NCBI GenBank assembly: GCA_947652115.1
Contig: OX393565.1
Span: 13,930,419 to 13,994,418, forward strand
Source of the DNA: Blastomussa wellsi
Taxonomy: Eukaryota; Cnidaria; Anthozoa; Scleractinia; Plerogyridae
DNA: 64,000 bases
Direction: 5' to 3'
The notes beneath the pieces are model-generated. The model had not been told where the DNA came from, searched no databases, and saw only the letters and a program-made list of their open reading frames with translations. Position numbers and translations under genes: made by a program. This document shows positions 12,101-24,100 of the stretch, piece by piece; position 1 is the first letter of the stretch; each line of letters starts with the position of its first letter.

Positions 12101-15100
12101 GAAAGAAGTGTGGTTCATTGAAACTGGTTGGACCGTTTTGCTATGATGCTATTGGCTGTTAGCCTCCTACGCAGACGTTCTTTTGACTTGTCACACAATC
12201 TTCCTCGTCAATGAACGTCTGCTGAAACAAGCAGCAAATTCCTTTCCCATTGTTACTAAAAATCAGCTGAAGATCTATGGAGATGACTAAGGAACCAATC
12301 AGCGCTAACTCATTACGTCCCTAGGGGTTTTCTTATGTTTATACATCATGTATGAAAAAGGCATCATAAATTAACGTGAATGAACCACAAACCTGTAGGA
12401 ACCCTTCTCAATTGATTAATTATCGGTCAGTTGTCCAGTTACTCTAGATGCAATCTAGATGCAGATTGGCCACCGGTCAGCGTTCTTTCTCATACCGTGG
12501 AGCCAAACTATGGAATAACTTAAGTAATGATCTTAAAAATGTAAACTCTGTAAAAGCCTTTAAATCGAAATTGACCAAACAATTACTTTTAACTTAATTT
12601 CATCTATTTAGGAAAACACATAACTTAGATTTGTATTAATTAATTGTTTACTTATTCTTATTTTTATATTGATTATTATTCTTTGTATTTTTTAATTAAT
12701 TTGTAACTGAAAAACCCTTTTTAGGGAGTTGCAATAAAATATGTATGTATGTATGTATGTACTCCAGTGCTACTAAGCCTCTTTCTCTCATGTAAAAGAT
12801 TCTTTAATTGCACCTATCTTGTTAAACCTTCTACTAAGCCTACCAAATATATATTTTTTTTATGTTTCTGTTCTAGGTTGTTGCTATTGAGGGAGTCAAT
12901 AGTACCGGTCAAAAATTGGTTGCAAACAAAATTTGTACTGTAAGTCAATAAACTTCCTTCATTCAGGTATTGACTGTCATACAAATGTATGTGTTCCATA
13001 ACTTTCATATCTTTTACACATGTCAGATTAGTTAGCACTCATTGACATCTATTAAAGAATCAACTTTAAACATTAATAAAACTCTAGTTTTGAAACTGTC
13101 TTTTCTCTTGGAATTTAAATAAAGAATATTCAGTACTCCTTGTTACATCTCTCTTCAGTTCTTAGCTCTTTTTCAAAAACAGATAGTGTCCATTGTCACC
13201 TCTGTGAGGATGGGTAATTGTTGCAATGCAGCTGTCACACGTTACTCAGTCATTAGCTCATTCATGTCAAGGTCAAGCTCAATTTTGTTACCCTTATTCC
13301 CTCCAACCCTTATGGTGTCAGAGTGTTATTGTCAATCCAGTTTTGAATCGCCTTTGCAGCTTATGACAATAAACTCCTTATTACATCTTTCTTCAGTTCT
13401 TAGCTCTTTCTCAAGAACAGAGAAGATGAAATCATAGTCATCATAAATACCAGTTCATAAACTAATTACAAAAACTAAGACCCTGCTTAGAGGGGTTCTG
13501 ACAGTTTTCAGCTTACAGTGGAGTTAGAGCAAGTTTCAATTGACTGTTGTAAAACCAAAGTGATTACCTTGGCCAATCACGAAGGACGGAGACAATCCAG
13601 TGAACCAATCAAAACTGAAGTAATTACACATAGCCGACACAAAACATGGGAAAACGTGTGCACAAGAGTCAGTACTCCTGATTGTTTGAAAAATTGGCAC
13701 AAGATTCTTAAACCAATCCCTTAAGCAAAGTACTGCAAAACCAAAGCAAATGCAGAATTACTTTGGACACTCAAATGAAAACCTCTCTGTTGTTCTGCCA
13801 ATTTTGTTCCATTGTTAGGGAATTCAGCTTCCTTTCTGCATACCAGTAGAGGCTGACAAGGAAGCTTCCAAGGACACGACATCAGGTAATTATCACAAAA
13901 CCTGAAAGGCAGACCAACCTTGACTGTACAGTACACATGGTCTACTATCTTTCGTGATTATTTCTTGTTGCTGCTGTTTGCATAAATGCCTAGAATGCCT
14001 TGAGGTTGAAGAAAAGGAATCATATTGTATGGTATTTTAGTAAAAACCCTTGTATGCAGATGGTGGTGCTTAATTTCTCAAGAATCAGTATAGTTTCTAA
14101 TTCAACTCTTTTACAGTGTGACTACGCAAACCAGGCCATTATTAGAGAACAATGGATGGTGATTTTTTCCTAAACAGACCAGTGACGTTATAGCATTTAG
14201 ACAACAGCTCTACAATATATTTTGTAACCTGGAAGGCAAATGAAAGTTTTTGACGTGATACTCCACTATACTGTATACACTCTACAAATCCCACTCTTGG
14301 TGGCAAATTATCATAATTATTTTTATTTGAAAAATTTAGCTTGAAAACTCATTCTGGGAGAGGCCTACATCATCTAAACTTTGTTGGGTTTTCAAATTTT
14401 GTTGAAGAGCTATTGTTTTTATTTTTCCAAGTTACTGGTTCGTTTATGAAAAATGCCACCATCCTTTGATATCAATGTTTAACAATGGTTTGATTGCTGT
14501 GGCTAATTTTGTTCCAAGTGGTCCGATTTGAGTAGTCGCGCTGTAGTATTACAAATAACAAAATGTGGATTAATAAATGATGGCTGCACAAAGTAATATT
14601 GCCTTATTCTTTACAGAACCTTTTTTGATGTCAGTGGCTGCTGGTCCCTTTACAACTTCAGACAGCCTACTTTATGAACCCCTTGCAGATCTCATGAAAG
14701 CAGTACAAAATGATGAGCCAGATCTACTTATTTTGGTAAGTCTTGACAATTTAAGGAGGCTCAGTATAGTTTTTTAGCCTAAGGATGGTGACTTTGAAAA
14801 TAGTAATTTGTTTGGAAGCCAATCTTTGATCTTTGAAAAAGTGTACCATAATGATCACACATAACCAAAGTTTAATTTTTTTACCAGTTGGTTTCTTAGC
14901 AACAGAGGTTACCACAACAGAGATTGTCAGATTCTTTTAAAATAAGCCTGATTTTCTTGAAATGTGTGGTTCCAGAAAATATCCATACCCCCACGGAGAG
15001 ATTTTTTACTCATAGACCCCCCAACTCCTGGAATTTCTGTGAGTTTTTCACTGGGTTCTATGGAAAGCCTATGGAAAGCCTATTTTCTCAAAAAAGAAAA

Positions 15101-18100
15101 ACTAAAACATTATGTTGTCGCATTGTGCTTATTTATTTACTTATGGAGATATTCGCAATGTCAGTTGAACCTGAAAGTATCCCTCAAGATCTCAAAAAGC
15201 AAAGTCAATGAATTAAGGAACAAAAACCGCCACTTAATAAAAAACCGCTCAAATTTTAACTAAAGAACCCTTAATGTAAGTCAACTGGAAAACGTTTACA
15301 TTAACTCTTTGTCAAGTCATTGTGATGTTAAATATTCACGATTCACAACAACATAATCAAATTTATACTTCCACGCGCACACAAATTATAACCTGTGTCA
15401 ACATTTTACCTCTTGAGGCAAAACTATTAAAAACACCACAATATCAACCTCCATATATGTTTTTGTCTGTTGCAGGTGTAATGTTTTAGAATACTATTAA
15501 TTCATTATTATGAAAAATATGCTGTTTGAAGCACCCTCATCTGTCTTGACTTCTTTGGTTGACAATTGTTATCAAATGATTCAAATATTGCCCACCGGAA
15601 CAGCTGAAATAATTTGTTCTGCAGCTAACAGCATTTCAAAGGAATAAAGCTATTCAACCAGTCATTTAACCGAGTGAGCTATCAAGCATAAAAATTGATT
15701 ATGCTGTTTATGCCTGTTTCACGAAATTACAATCTGATTACGATGATACTCAAACTAAAACTCCTTTTACGTCACAGATATCAATCACGTGGTCATTTTG
15801 AGCATGTTACTCTTGTGATCAGCGGCAGGGGTCGACCGCAAGCAAGTAAAATTTTGAACTCTTTAAAAATTCGTAAAAAATTGCGTTTTATCCAAATCGA
15901 AAAATTTTTTTGCAGAAGTTCATTTGGTGAAATGTAGAATTAGATGAGCGAAAAAATTTTTTGACATTATGGGCACTTTAACTGAAGGACAGAAACCATT
16001 GTTAAAGCTATGCGAAAGCAAGCAAGATTCGAGTGAAAGTTTGCTGAATGAAGAAATTTCGTTTTTGAAGCCTGCATACATTGTTGCAATGTCAATTACA
16101 ATGCTTTCAGACAATCAAAGCATTTTACTTCCAGTGCAGACAACATTTCATAGTTTTTCTCTCAAGGAAAAAAACTCAGCTTCTGTTTTTTGCAGTAAAT
16201 TGAAAGAAACTGCATTGTGTGGTATCCATACCTACCCCACAGAGGGTTCTGGAAATTCCGAGGGGTGGGGGGGTCTAAAAGCAAAATTTTTCCGAAGGGG
16301 AGGGGGGTTGACAAAGAGTTTTTCTTCCAGAGGGTACGTGTCAATTTCGATCGAATAAACAAATGTAAAACTTACCCACTTTCTAAGCCAAAAACATGAA
16401 GCGCTCTGCTCATTAATAATGATGTCAGTAATACTCTCAGAGCTATATTTTTCATGGTGGTTACGCCTTCTCACAACCTTGATACGGGACAGAATCACAA
16501 ACAACAAAATGCCCGCCACTCGGAATCGTCACCAGTTCTCTTGAAGTCATCACCAGTTCCCCTACTTTTTAAGCTTGGCAATAAATTGAGCTCTCTCAGA
16601 TTAATAGTTTTGCATGCATACGTCTGCAAACGGCAACGTACAAGCAAAGCGTATGTCTTTGAGTTGTGAACTGTTCGAAAAAAGAAACTTTTCATTGACA
16701 TGTGAATTTCAACGTGATCTCCATCTGTATTAAAGAAACACACGAGCTAATTGACAGCAATGACAAGATACTAGTACGCGTCGGTCATCCACCAAAAAAG
16801 GTAGACACACGGGGCGCTTCAAACGCGCTTATTAACCGCGTGGCCATAGGCCGAGCGCGGTTCTTGCTCTGCACGGGTTTTTTTTTGTCTGTAACCAGAC
16901 CCAAACCCCACTCGTCCACTAATTTAAAGCCAATTAATCGATTAATTTATTAATAACAACTAATCCAGCGCGTGTAAGTTAAAACGCCAGATAAATATAA
17001 CTACTACCAGAACTATATCACCAAGGTATATATTTGGTTCAGTAACCCCTCTCCTTCCCTTGTGGTAGCATCCTTTTCCTAAAAGAAAGGGCTATCCTCT
17101 ACGCATGCACTGGAGAAACGTCCATATTAAGTGACACAACCTTGTTTTCTCTTGGGCAGCGGTGGGCAATGATTAACTGGAACAACAATTTCTATGTGAG
17201 TGATCAGAATACAAAGTGTAGTATGCATGCGTCCTACGGCCATTGCGGGGCAATCTCTGTGCTGAAGGGTGCTGTTTAGTGGCGTGGGATTTAGTCCATT
17301 AACTGATGGAATCCCAATATCCAGCTCTTTATTTAGCAAGAAATATAATCTATTTTCGTGTTATTTGAGTGCTTGCTTTGAAGCGAGCTCCATTAGCTTC
17401 CATTGCTAAGTATTCTTGCTGTCAAGCCGGGAATAAATAAGGACATTACGTAATTCGCGGAATGTGTCTACCTTGCAAAAAGCATTACCACTGCTTCTCG
17501 ATTAAGGGTCTGACCATTTAACTTTTGAGGGGAGGGGGGAGTGATTTTGAAAAAAATTGCTGCAAGCGCTCCTCAGAAGAACCAAATTGCGTGCAGCGGA
17601 AATGCCATGAGGAAAAAAATTCTTGCACCACGGCCCTAACAAAGAAAAAATGTTACAAAAGGATACAAAGGGGAAGAAATTATCCTGCAGAGCACTGGCA
17701 AGGAAACAATATCCTGCCCACCAGGTTTCAACAAAAATTTCATGCTGCCAGAAATCATCCCCTTCCCCTCCCCACTCAAAAGTTAAATGGTCAGCCCCTT
17801 AGATCAGACAATTTACTCTTTAGTTCACAAGATTCAACAGTCAGATTGAACTAAATGTTTTTTTCCAGTCAGATATTTCAAGTGTTCGGCAAAGAAACTG
17901 AATATTCTGTCTACGAAACAAAATAAGAAGTGGTTGTTGACATTGTGTTAACATTCCTGTGACGCGAGTCGCGCTTATTTCCGTACTTGACGAGTTAATT
18001 TGTAATAGACTATCTATGTGATTCAGGGCTTACACCCCCTTTAGCTATAAAATAATTCTTTGGTCGAAGTTAGGAGTTAGGAGTTATTTCTGAAAACACA

Positions 18101-21100
18101 ATTTCGTATCATTCTTGGAGCTGGAGTTGGACAGTGTAAGTTCCTGTTTCTTTCGATCTTCTGTTAATCTTCAGCTATCCTGATTATATTCCTGTGCAAC
18201 CTCATCGGAGCTTGGAAACGCGACAGTGGAAAAACTGTCCCCATTCCAAAGGAGCGAACACATCGAGGTAAGCAGTATCTGTACAATCTATTGTTGCCGA
18301 GAAGACATGTATCGCACATGGCTCGGCGAGAAGAGACAATACAATCGGCCGGAGGATTTGAACTCCCAGACCCCAGCCTACCGGAGAGGAGGGACAGAAA
18401 ATTAACTCAAAAGGGCCTAGAATTTACAATCGAAAATAAGCGCAGATCGGCGGGTCATTTAGAGAGAAAACTTTGGCTCGTTATAAAAGCCTTGGCAGCA
18501 GCAGAAGTAGAATCCTGTAGCGACAACATGCTTCGCAAACTGATCACCGTGATTCAGGAATTCAAGTCAATAGTACAAGACCTAACTAAGCTTTATAGTC
18601 AAGATTCATATAGAGGTTTCGAAGGTGAAACTCTTCTGGTTTCAGAGAAAGATAGCTTACGATATTCACTTGAATTAATAAAGATAATAAAGAACTCTAG
18701 GAAATCTGACAAGAAACGCGGTCTGTAAAGTCTCATGTTTCTCGTCTCAGTGGATCGTCCCGCGCGTCCACGTCCTCGACCGTGATAAAAATGAGAGCCG
18801 CAGTGGAAGCAGCAGCGGCAAAGGAGCAGGCTGATTACGAATGCTTAATAGCTGAAAAGGAGAATCAGATGAAACAACGCGAGGCAGAAGAAAAAAGCGA
18901 CGGCAGCAGGCGTGCGCACAATATGAAAGAGAACTGGCAATTCTTTCCGCAAACAATTGAGAAGCTGTGGCAAACGCAAAATTAAAAGCTATACAAGACT
19001 CGCTAGTCGAAGAGGAGATAAACGGGTCAACATGCAAAGAGAGAACCATAGACTGGGTCTGTGACAGCTCCCCGGGAAGGGATAAAGACCCGACTCCCCC
19101 AATCCACATCCATCAGAAAAGCCACACCCCTAAAGAAGGGCATACCTCCAGAGATAATGATGGTTTTAAGAGTCAGCACACTTCCTGGGGCCAATACCAT
19201 CCCGACAAGGACCTCACCCCACAAAAAACCTTTGCCTTCACCGATATTCCTACACTCAGTCTTCGAAATGATCCCATAATCGCGCAGCGAGAAAGGTTAC
19301 AAAATCAAGAAAACGGAGGCCTGGGACAGACTATGTCGGCACAGCAAACACCGATCTTCTCTCGTCTACCTGGACTAGTAAATCCCAACGGAGAGTCGAG
19401 TACTCCCCTAGAAGCGTTCGCCACCTCTAACTACAAACTTGTAACCACACTTGCAAGACAGAATCTACCTAAATGTCAACCCGACGTGTTCAGAGGAGAT
19501 GTACTCTTGTTCTATTTGTGGAAAAGGTCATTCAAGGCAATGGTGAGAGACAGACGTATCTCCCGAGCAGGAACTTAACTACCTTTGGAGCTTTACCAGC
19601 GGCAAACCCCAGGAACTGGTCGACAATTACCGGAAAAGACAAGGGAACAATCCTGCTGCCACACTACACGATCTTTGGGCAGAATTAGAAAGGCGCTTTG
19701 ACAACTCAGCAGCACTAACTCAGGCCCTAATCAAACGACTCCGCGCTGCGGTGGGATTCGGTGACAAAGACAACGTCAGACCTGTGCGCTGATGTAGACT
19801 GCCAAATGACACACTTACCGGGACTAGCTTGCCTAAACTACCCGATCGCAATTCGCCCAATAGTAGAAAGGCTCGCAGCCTACCTACGGAGTAAATGGGA
19901 GAAAGAAATAGTACGCTATGCTGAAGAACACAACGACGCCTACCCCACATTTCACAGATTCTCTGCGATGATCCAGAGTCAAGCAAGAAAGAAAAATCAT
20001 CCCAATGTTTCCGCAGGCGTCAGTGCGCCCAGCAAATACGGAGTGAATCGGCCTCATGAGGATACCAAAAGGAAACATCCACCCAAGCCTGATTCCGAAA
20101 ACGGACGAGTATTCAAGACCGACATGACTCCGGACAGTAGTGGAATGCCTGATAACGATCTCGAAACCGGAAACCAGAGAGCAGAGCTATCCACGAAAAA
20201 GAAACCACAAAGCCTCGTAGAGCAAAATACTGCATCTATCACAACAGCAGCGATCACGACATACTTGAGTGCATTTCCTTTAACAAGATGACCGTCGGAG
20301 AGAGAAGATTGGATCTACGAAGAGATTGTGTTTTCGCTGCCTCGCAGGAGCTCTTGGAGCTGGAGTTGGACAGTGTAAGCTCCTGTTTCTTTCGATCTTC
20401 TGATAATCTTCAGCTATCCTGATTATATTCCTGTTATTGTACTCTTAGTTTTCCACCATGTGTTACCAATAAATCAAATGTGATAATCATGGCACTTGGT
20501 TGAAGCGGCGTTCTTCTAACTTGCAACCTCATCAGAGCTAGGAAACGTGACAATTCCTGAAAGCTTAAATCATAGGCATCATGCAGTCACGCAATTAGCC
20601 ATTTTCTAAGTGAGCAGGGGACTGGGGACAAATATGGTTTGGAGGGATGCCTGTCCATCCATATTGGATGGTATATTGTCGGTCCATATTGTTGGTCCAT
20701 CTATATATTGTAGCTAAGGTTCAGCTGCCATTTTCCTCCTGAGGTGGAGGATTTTGGTTTTTCTGGCCTTGTATATTTCCCCTGTAATGCATGTGCAATG
20801 AACATTTATTCTTGCACTTGGTCACATGGCAAGTTGTGCTTAAAAAAGTTATGGTACAAAGTATACATATGCATGTATATATATCAACAACCATGCTACA
20901 GGTGGAAAGCTAGAAAATGCAACGAAATATAGAAGTAGACTGGATGTCCTTTTTATAACATATTTATAAAGATGATCTGAATAAATATACTGTCCTGTAT
21001 TCTCATGTCAATTTTATTCATTGTAAATTCATGTTCTTCAGAGTTTTAATGTTTCATAATCATAGCCATCCACTGAGTTCCTTTTATCTTACGAAATATT

Positions 21101-24100
21101 TATCACCATCAAAGGTGTCATAACAAAAAGAAGGTAGGTATTGCTTTAATTTGTTGAAGATATTGACCATCCATTTTGGGAAACCACAAAATCCCTATAC
21201 AAAACTTCATTCTAATTACAGTTTTTTTAACAATTTTGTCTTCAGGTAGTCCATCCATTATAAGTTGACTAGATTTCAAGAAAATCAGACTTGTTTAAAA
21301 ACAAAAGAATCTGGCCATTTTGGCTATTGTAATCTTTGTTGCTAAGAAACCATAATTATGTGACTATTCTAGCACAGTTGTACAAAAATTGAAGATTGCC
21401 TTCCAACACTTAGGCTAAAAGCAGGTTATCAGATGGGGTTGACAGGAGACATTTGTTAGCATTAAGTTTTAAAGAAGTTTTAAAACTCTTTTTCCTTTCT
21501 TTTTCGTTAGCTAGGACCCTTTGTTGATGCCAAACATGAACAGATCACAGTAAGTAAAAACATAGACTAAATGTAAAATTGTTGCTAGTGCATAGATAGT
21601 GTATTCAAAGACAATTTCAGAAATTGTCTTATTTTTGAATAATTCTGAATCTAATTGACAACATAAGATTATAGGAGTTTTAGATTGCAAAATAAATGAT
21701 AGCCTCTACTAACTTTTTTTAACTTTAAAATTTTAGAATGGTGATCTAGAGGAACCATATGAAGATCTCTTTGACAGACAAGTGAAGCATATAGTCAAAG
21801 CTACTGAAAAGTATGCCATTTTATTGTGGCCTTTTGTTTCATGTTATGTATTAAGTGATGAACATATGGATCAGTGAATAGCAACAATATATGAAAGCCG
21901 AGGAAGGACTTCTGAGTTCCGACTTCCAACTTCTGAGTTCCGACTTCTGAGTTCCAACTTCCAACTTCTCAGTTCCAACTTCTGACTTCCGACTTCTGAG
22001 TTCCGACTTCTGACTTCCAACTTCTGACTTCTGAGTTCTGTTTAATGAATGTCCAAACTGGAACACTGGAAGACCTGAAAAGAAAATTTCAGGCTTTGAA
22101 CAGGATTTGAACGCACAGCCTCTGCGTTACCAGTGCAGTGCTCTACCAACTGAGCTATCAAAGCCACATGAGAGCGGCCATATGTGGGTTAGCCCTTAAA
22201 GTGGACGAAATACCTGGCGGGGTATGGTGAGAAATTACGGGTAATGAATGTCCAACAGTAGCAATTAAGTTGGTATGGTTTTTATGCAAATGCAGCCATA
22301 ACACTACTGGAACAAAGACCTGAAAATAAAATTTCAGGCTTTGAACGAAATTTTCTTTTTAGGTCTTTGTTCCAGTAGCGTTATGGCTGCATTCGCATAA
22401 AAACCATACCTCTGAGTTCTGTGTTCTGACTTCCAACTTCCCAGTTCTGAGTACCAACTTCCGACTTTAAACTTCTGACTTCTGAGATCCAGAGTTCAAT
22501 GTAACCAAGTGGATCATCCTGTTATTCAACTTTCTCTTTGTATTCCAACTTTCTTAGTCCATTGTCGTGTTTTGGTAAGTAGATAGTTTTAGTCTCAAGT
22601 GTTGTGTGCAGCCATTTCTTCAAGTTTGTGCGAAGTGCTTAACGACCTTTTGCCCTGACAACACAGGTTGCTACATCTCCTTGTTGAAATGTGTGTTACC
22701 TACTTATACCACTGAACCTAATAAGCAGCTACTTCTTGCAAGGATTTATGAATGCTGAAATAGGTGGTTTTCTGGCGCTGCAACATGGGTTGCAATTTCT
22801 GTGTGGACTGCTCTCGTTATATTAAAAAAATATACCCTCACAAGATCACAACTTGATTTTTTTGTTTAGTCACTTAAGCTCCAAGAAAATTAGTAAACTT
22901 GCTCCAAGCATTGGTCATTCGAGGTCATGTGGCTAACTTGCCTAGCTTCCAGTTGCATTGTTGCTAGCCCATTCAGATACAAGGTTTAACCCCCTTGCTG
23001 ATAACTACTAATGGAATTACCACCAGGCCTCTTTCACTTGTCTAATACACTTTTTGGAATATTTATATTAGTTGTGGAAATGAGAGTGATGGCAAAGTTT
23101 CAGCTCAGTAAATTCAATGTGAAAGATTAATTAATCAACATGACACGAGTGTGGACAGAAAAATTCTGAGTCCCCAACAGGAATCGAACCCATGACCTCC
23201 TGAACACTGGGCGGGCGCTCTATCCACTGAGCTACAAGAACTCATGGAGAGCTAGGCCATTTTTACTGAGTTTTTATGTGACACGCATCCCGCATACTGC
23301 TAGGATCAGCAATGTCGCTATCATCACGAGTTGTGGAAATGAGAATGATGGCAAATTTTCAGCTCGGTAAATTTAATGTGAAAGATTAATTAATCAACAT
23401 GACACGAGCGTGGGACAAAGAAAAATTCTGAGGGCTAGGTCAGAATTTGTCTTTGTCCCACGCTCGTGTCATGTTGATTAATTAATCTTTCTCATTTATA
23501 TTAGTTGTATGTCATGTTTAGAACTTTTTGTGACAGAAAGGATCCATCATGAATGAGTTGGTCCAGAAAAACTGGGTGAGGGCTTTCTAAAACTGAGAAA
23601 CGCACAAGAAATACAGGGGCGGATACAGGATTTTGAAATGGGGGGTGGATAAGGAACGGATCATTAGATATTCTAGTGGGGAGGTGTGCAGAAATCCCCC
23701 TAAAAAAATGATGCAAGCTGTCAACCTGAATGGGGAAAATAAAAAAAGCCATGGCTTACGAAAAAATCTAGCACAAATGCTACTCCAGGGAAAAAGTCGC
23801 GCAAGACCAAAAAGCTGAATCCAACCCCCCTTAAAATACCTGCTGGTCCGTCCCTAAATAGGCAGCATTGGTGTATTTACTGTTACTGTAGTCACGTTGT
23901 ACGTCATGGCCAGAACCGCAAGATATAGAACTCAAGTCGAACGACAAAATAACTTCACTATTAGTGCGTCTTGTTAGAAGATGCTCCCTCCAAATTCAAT
24001 AAACTAAGAATACCATACTTACAACCTGATGACTGATTGAGGAGGGAGGCTGACATCATTCGTCTTGGATGCATTGCCATGTACTTGTCGTACACCTGAT

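Noticed and set aside
13281..13340. LLPLFPPTLMV segment as the POLA2 exon between 12939 and 14617
   Set aside because: No splice sites with fitting phase; the 13819-13885 segment fits in phase and in sequence.
16213..16345. Coding segment with SKIFPKGRGVDKEFFFQRV-like frames
   Set aside because: G/C-tract-rich repeat; open in several frames on both strands, no family match.
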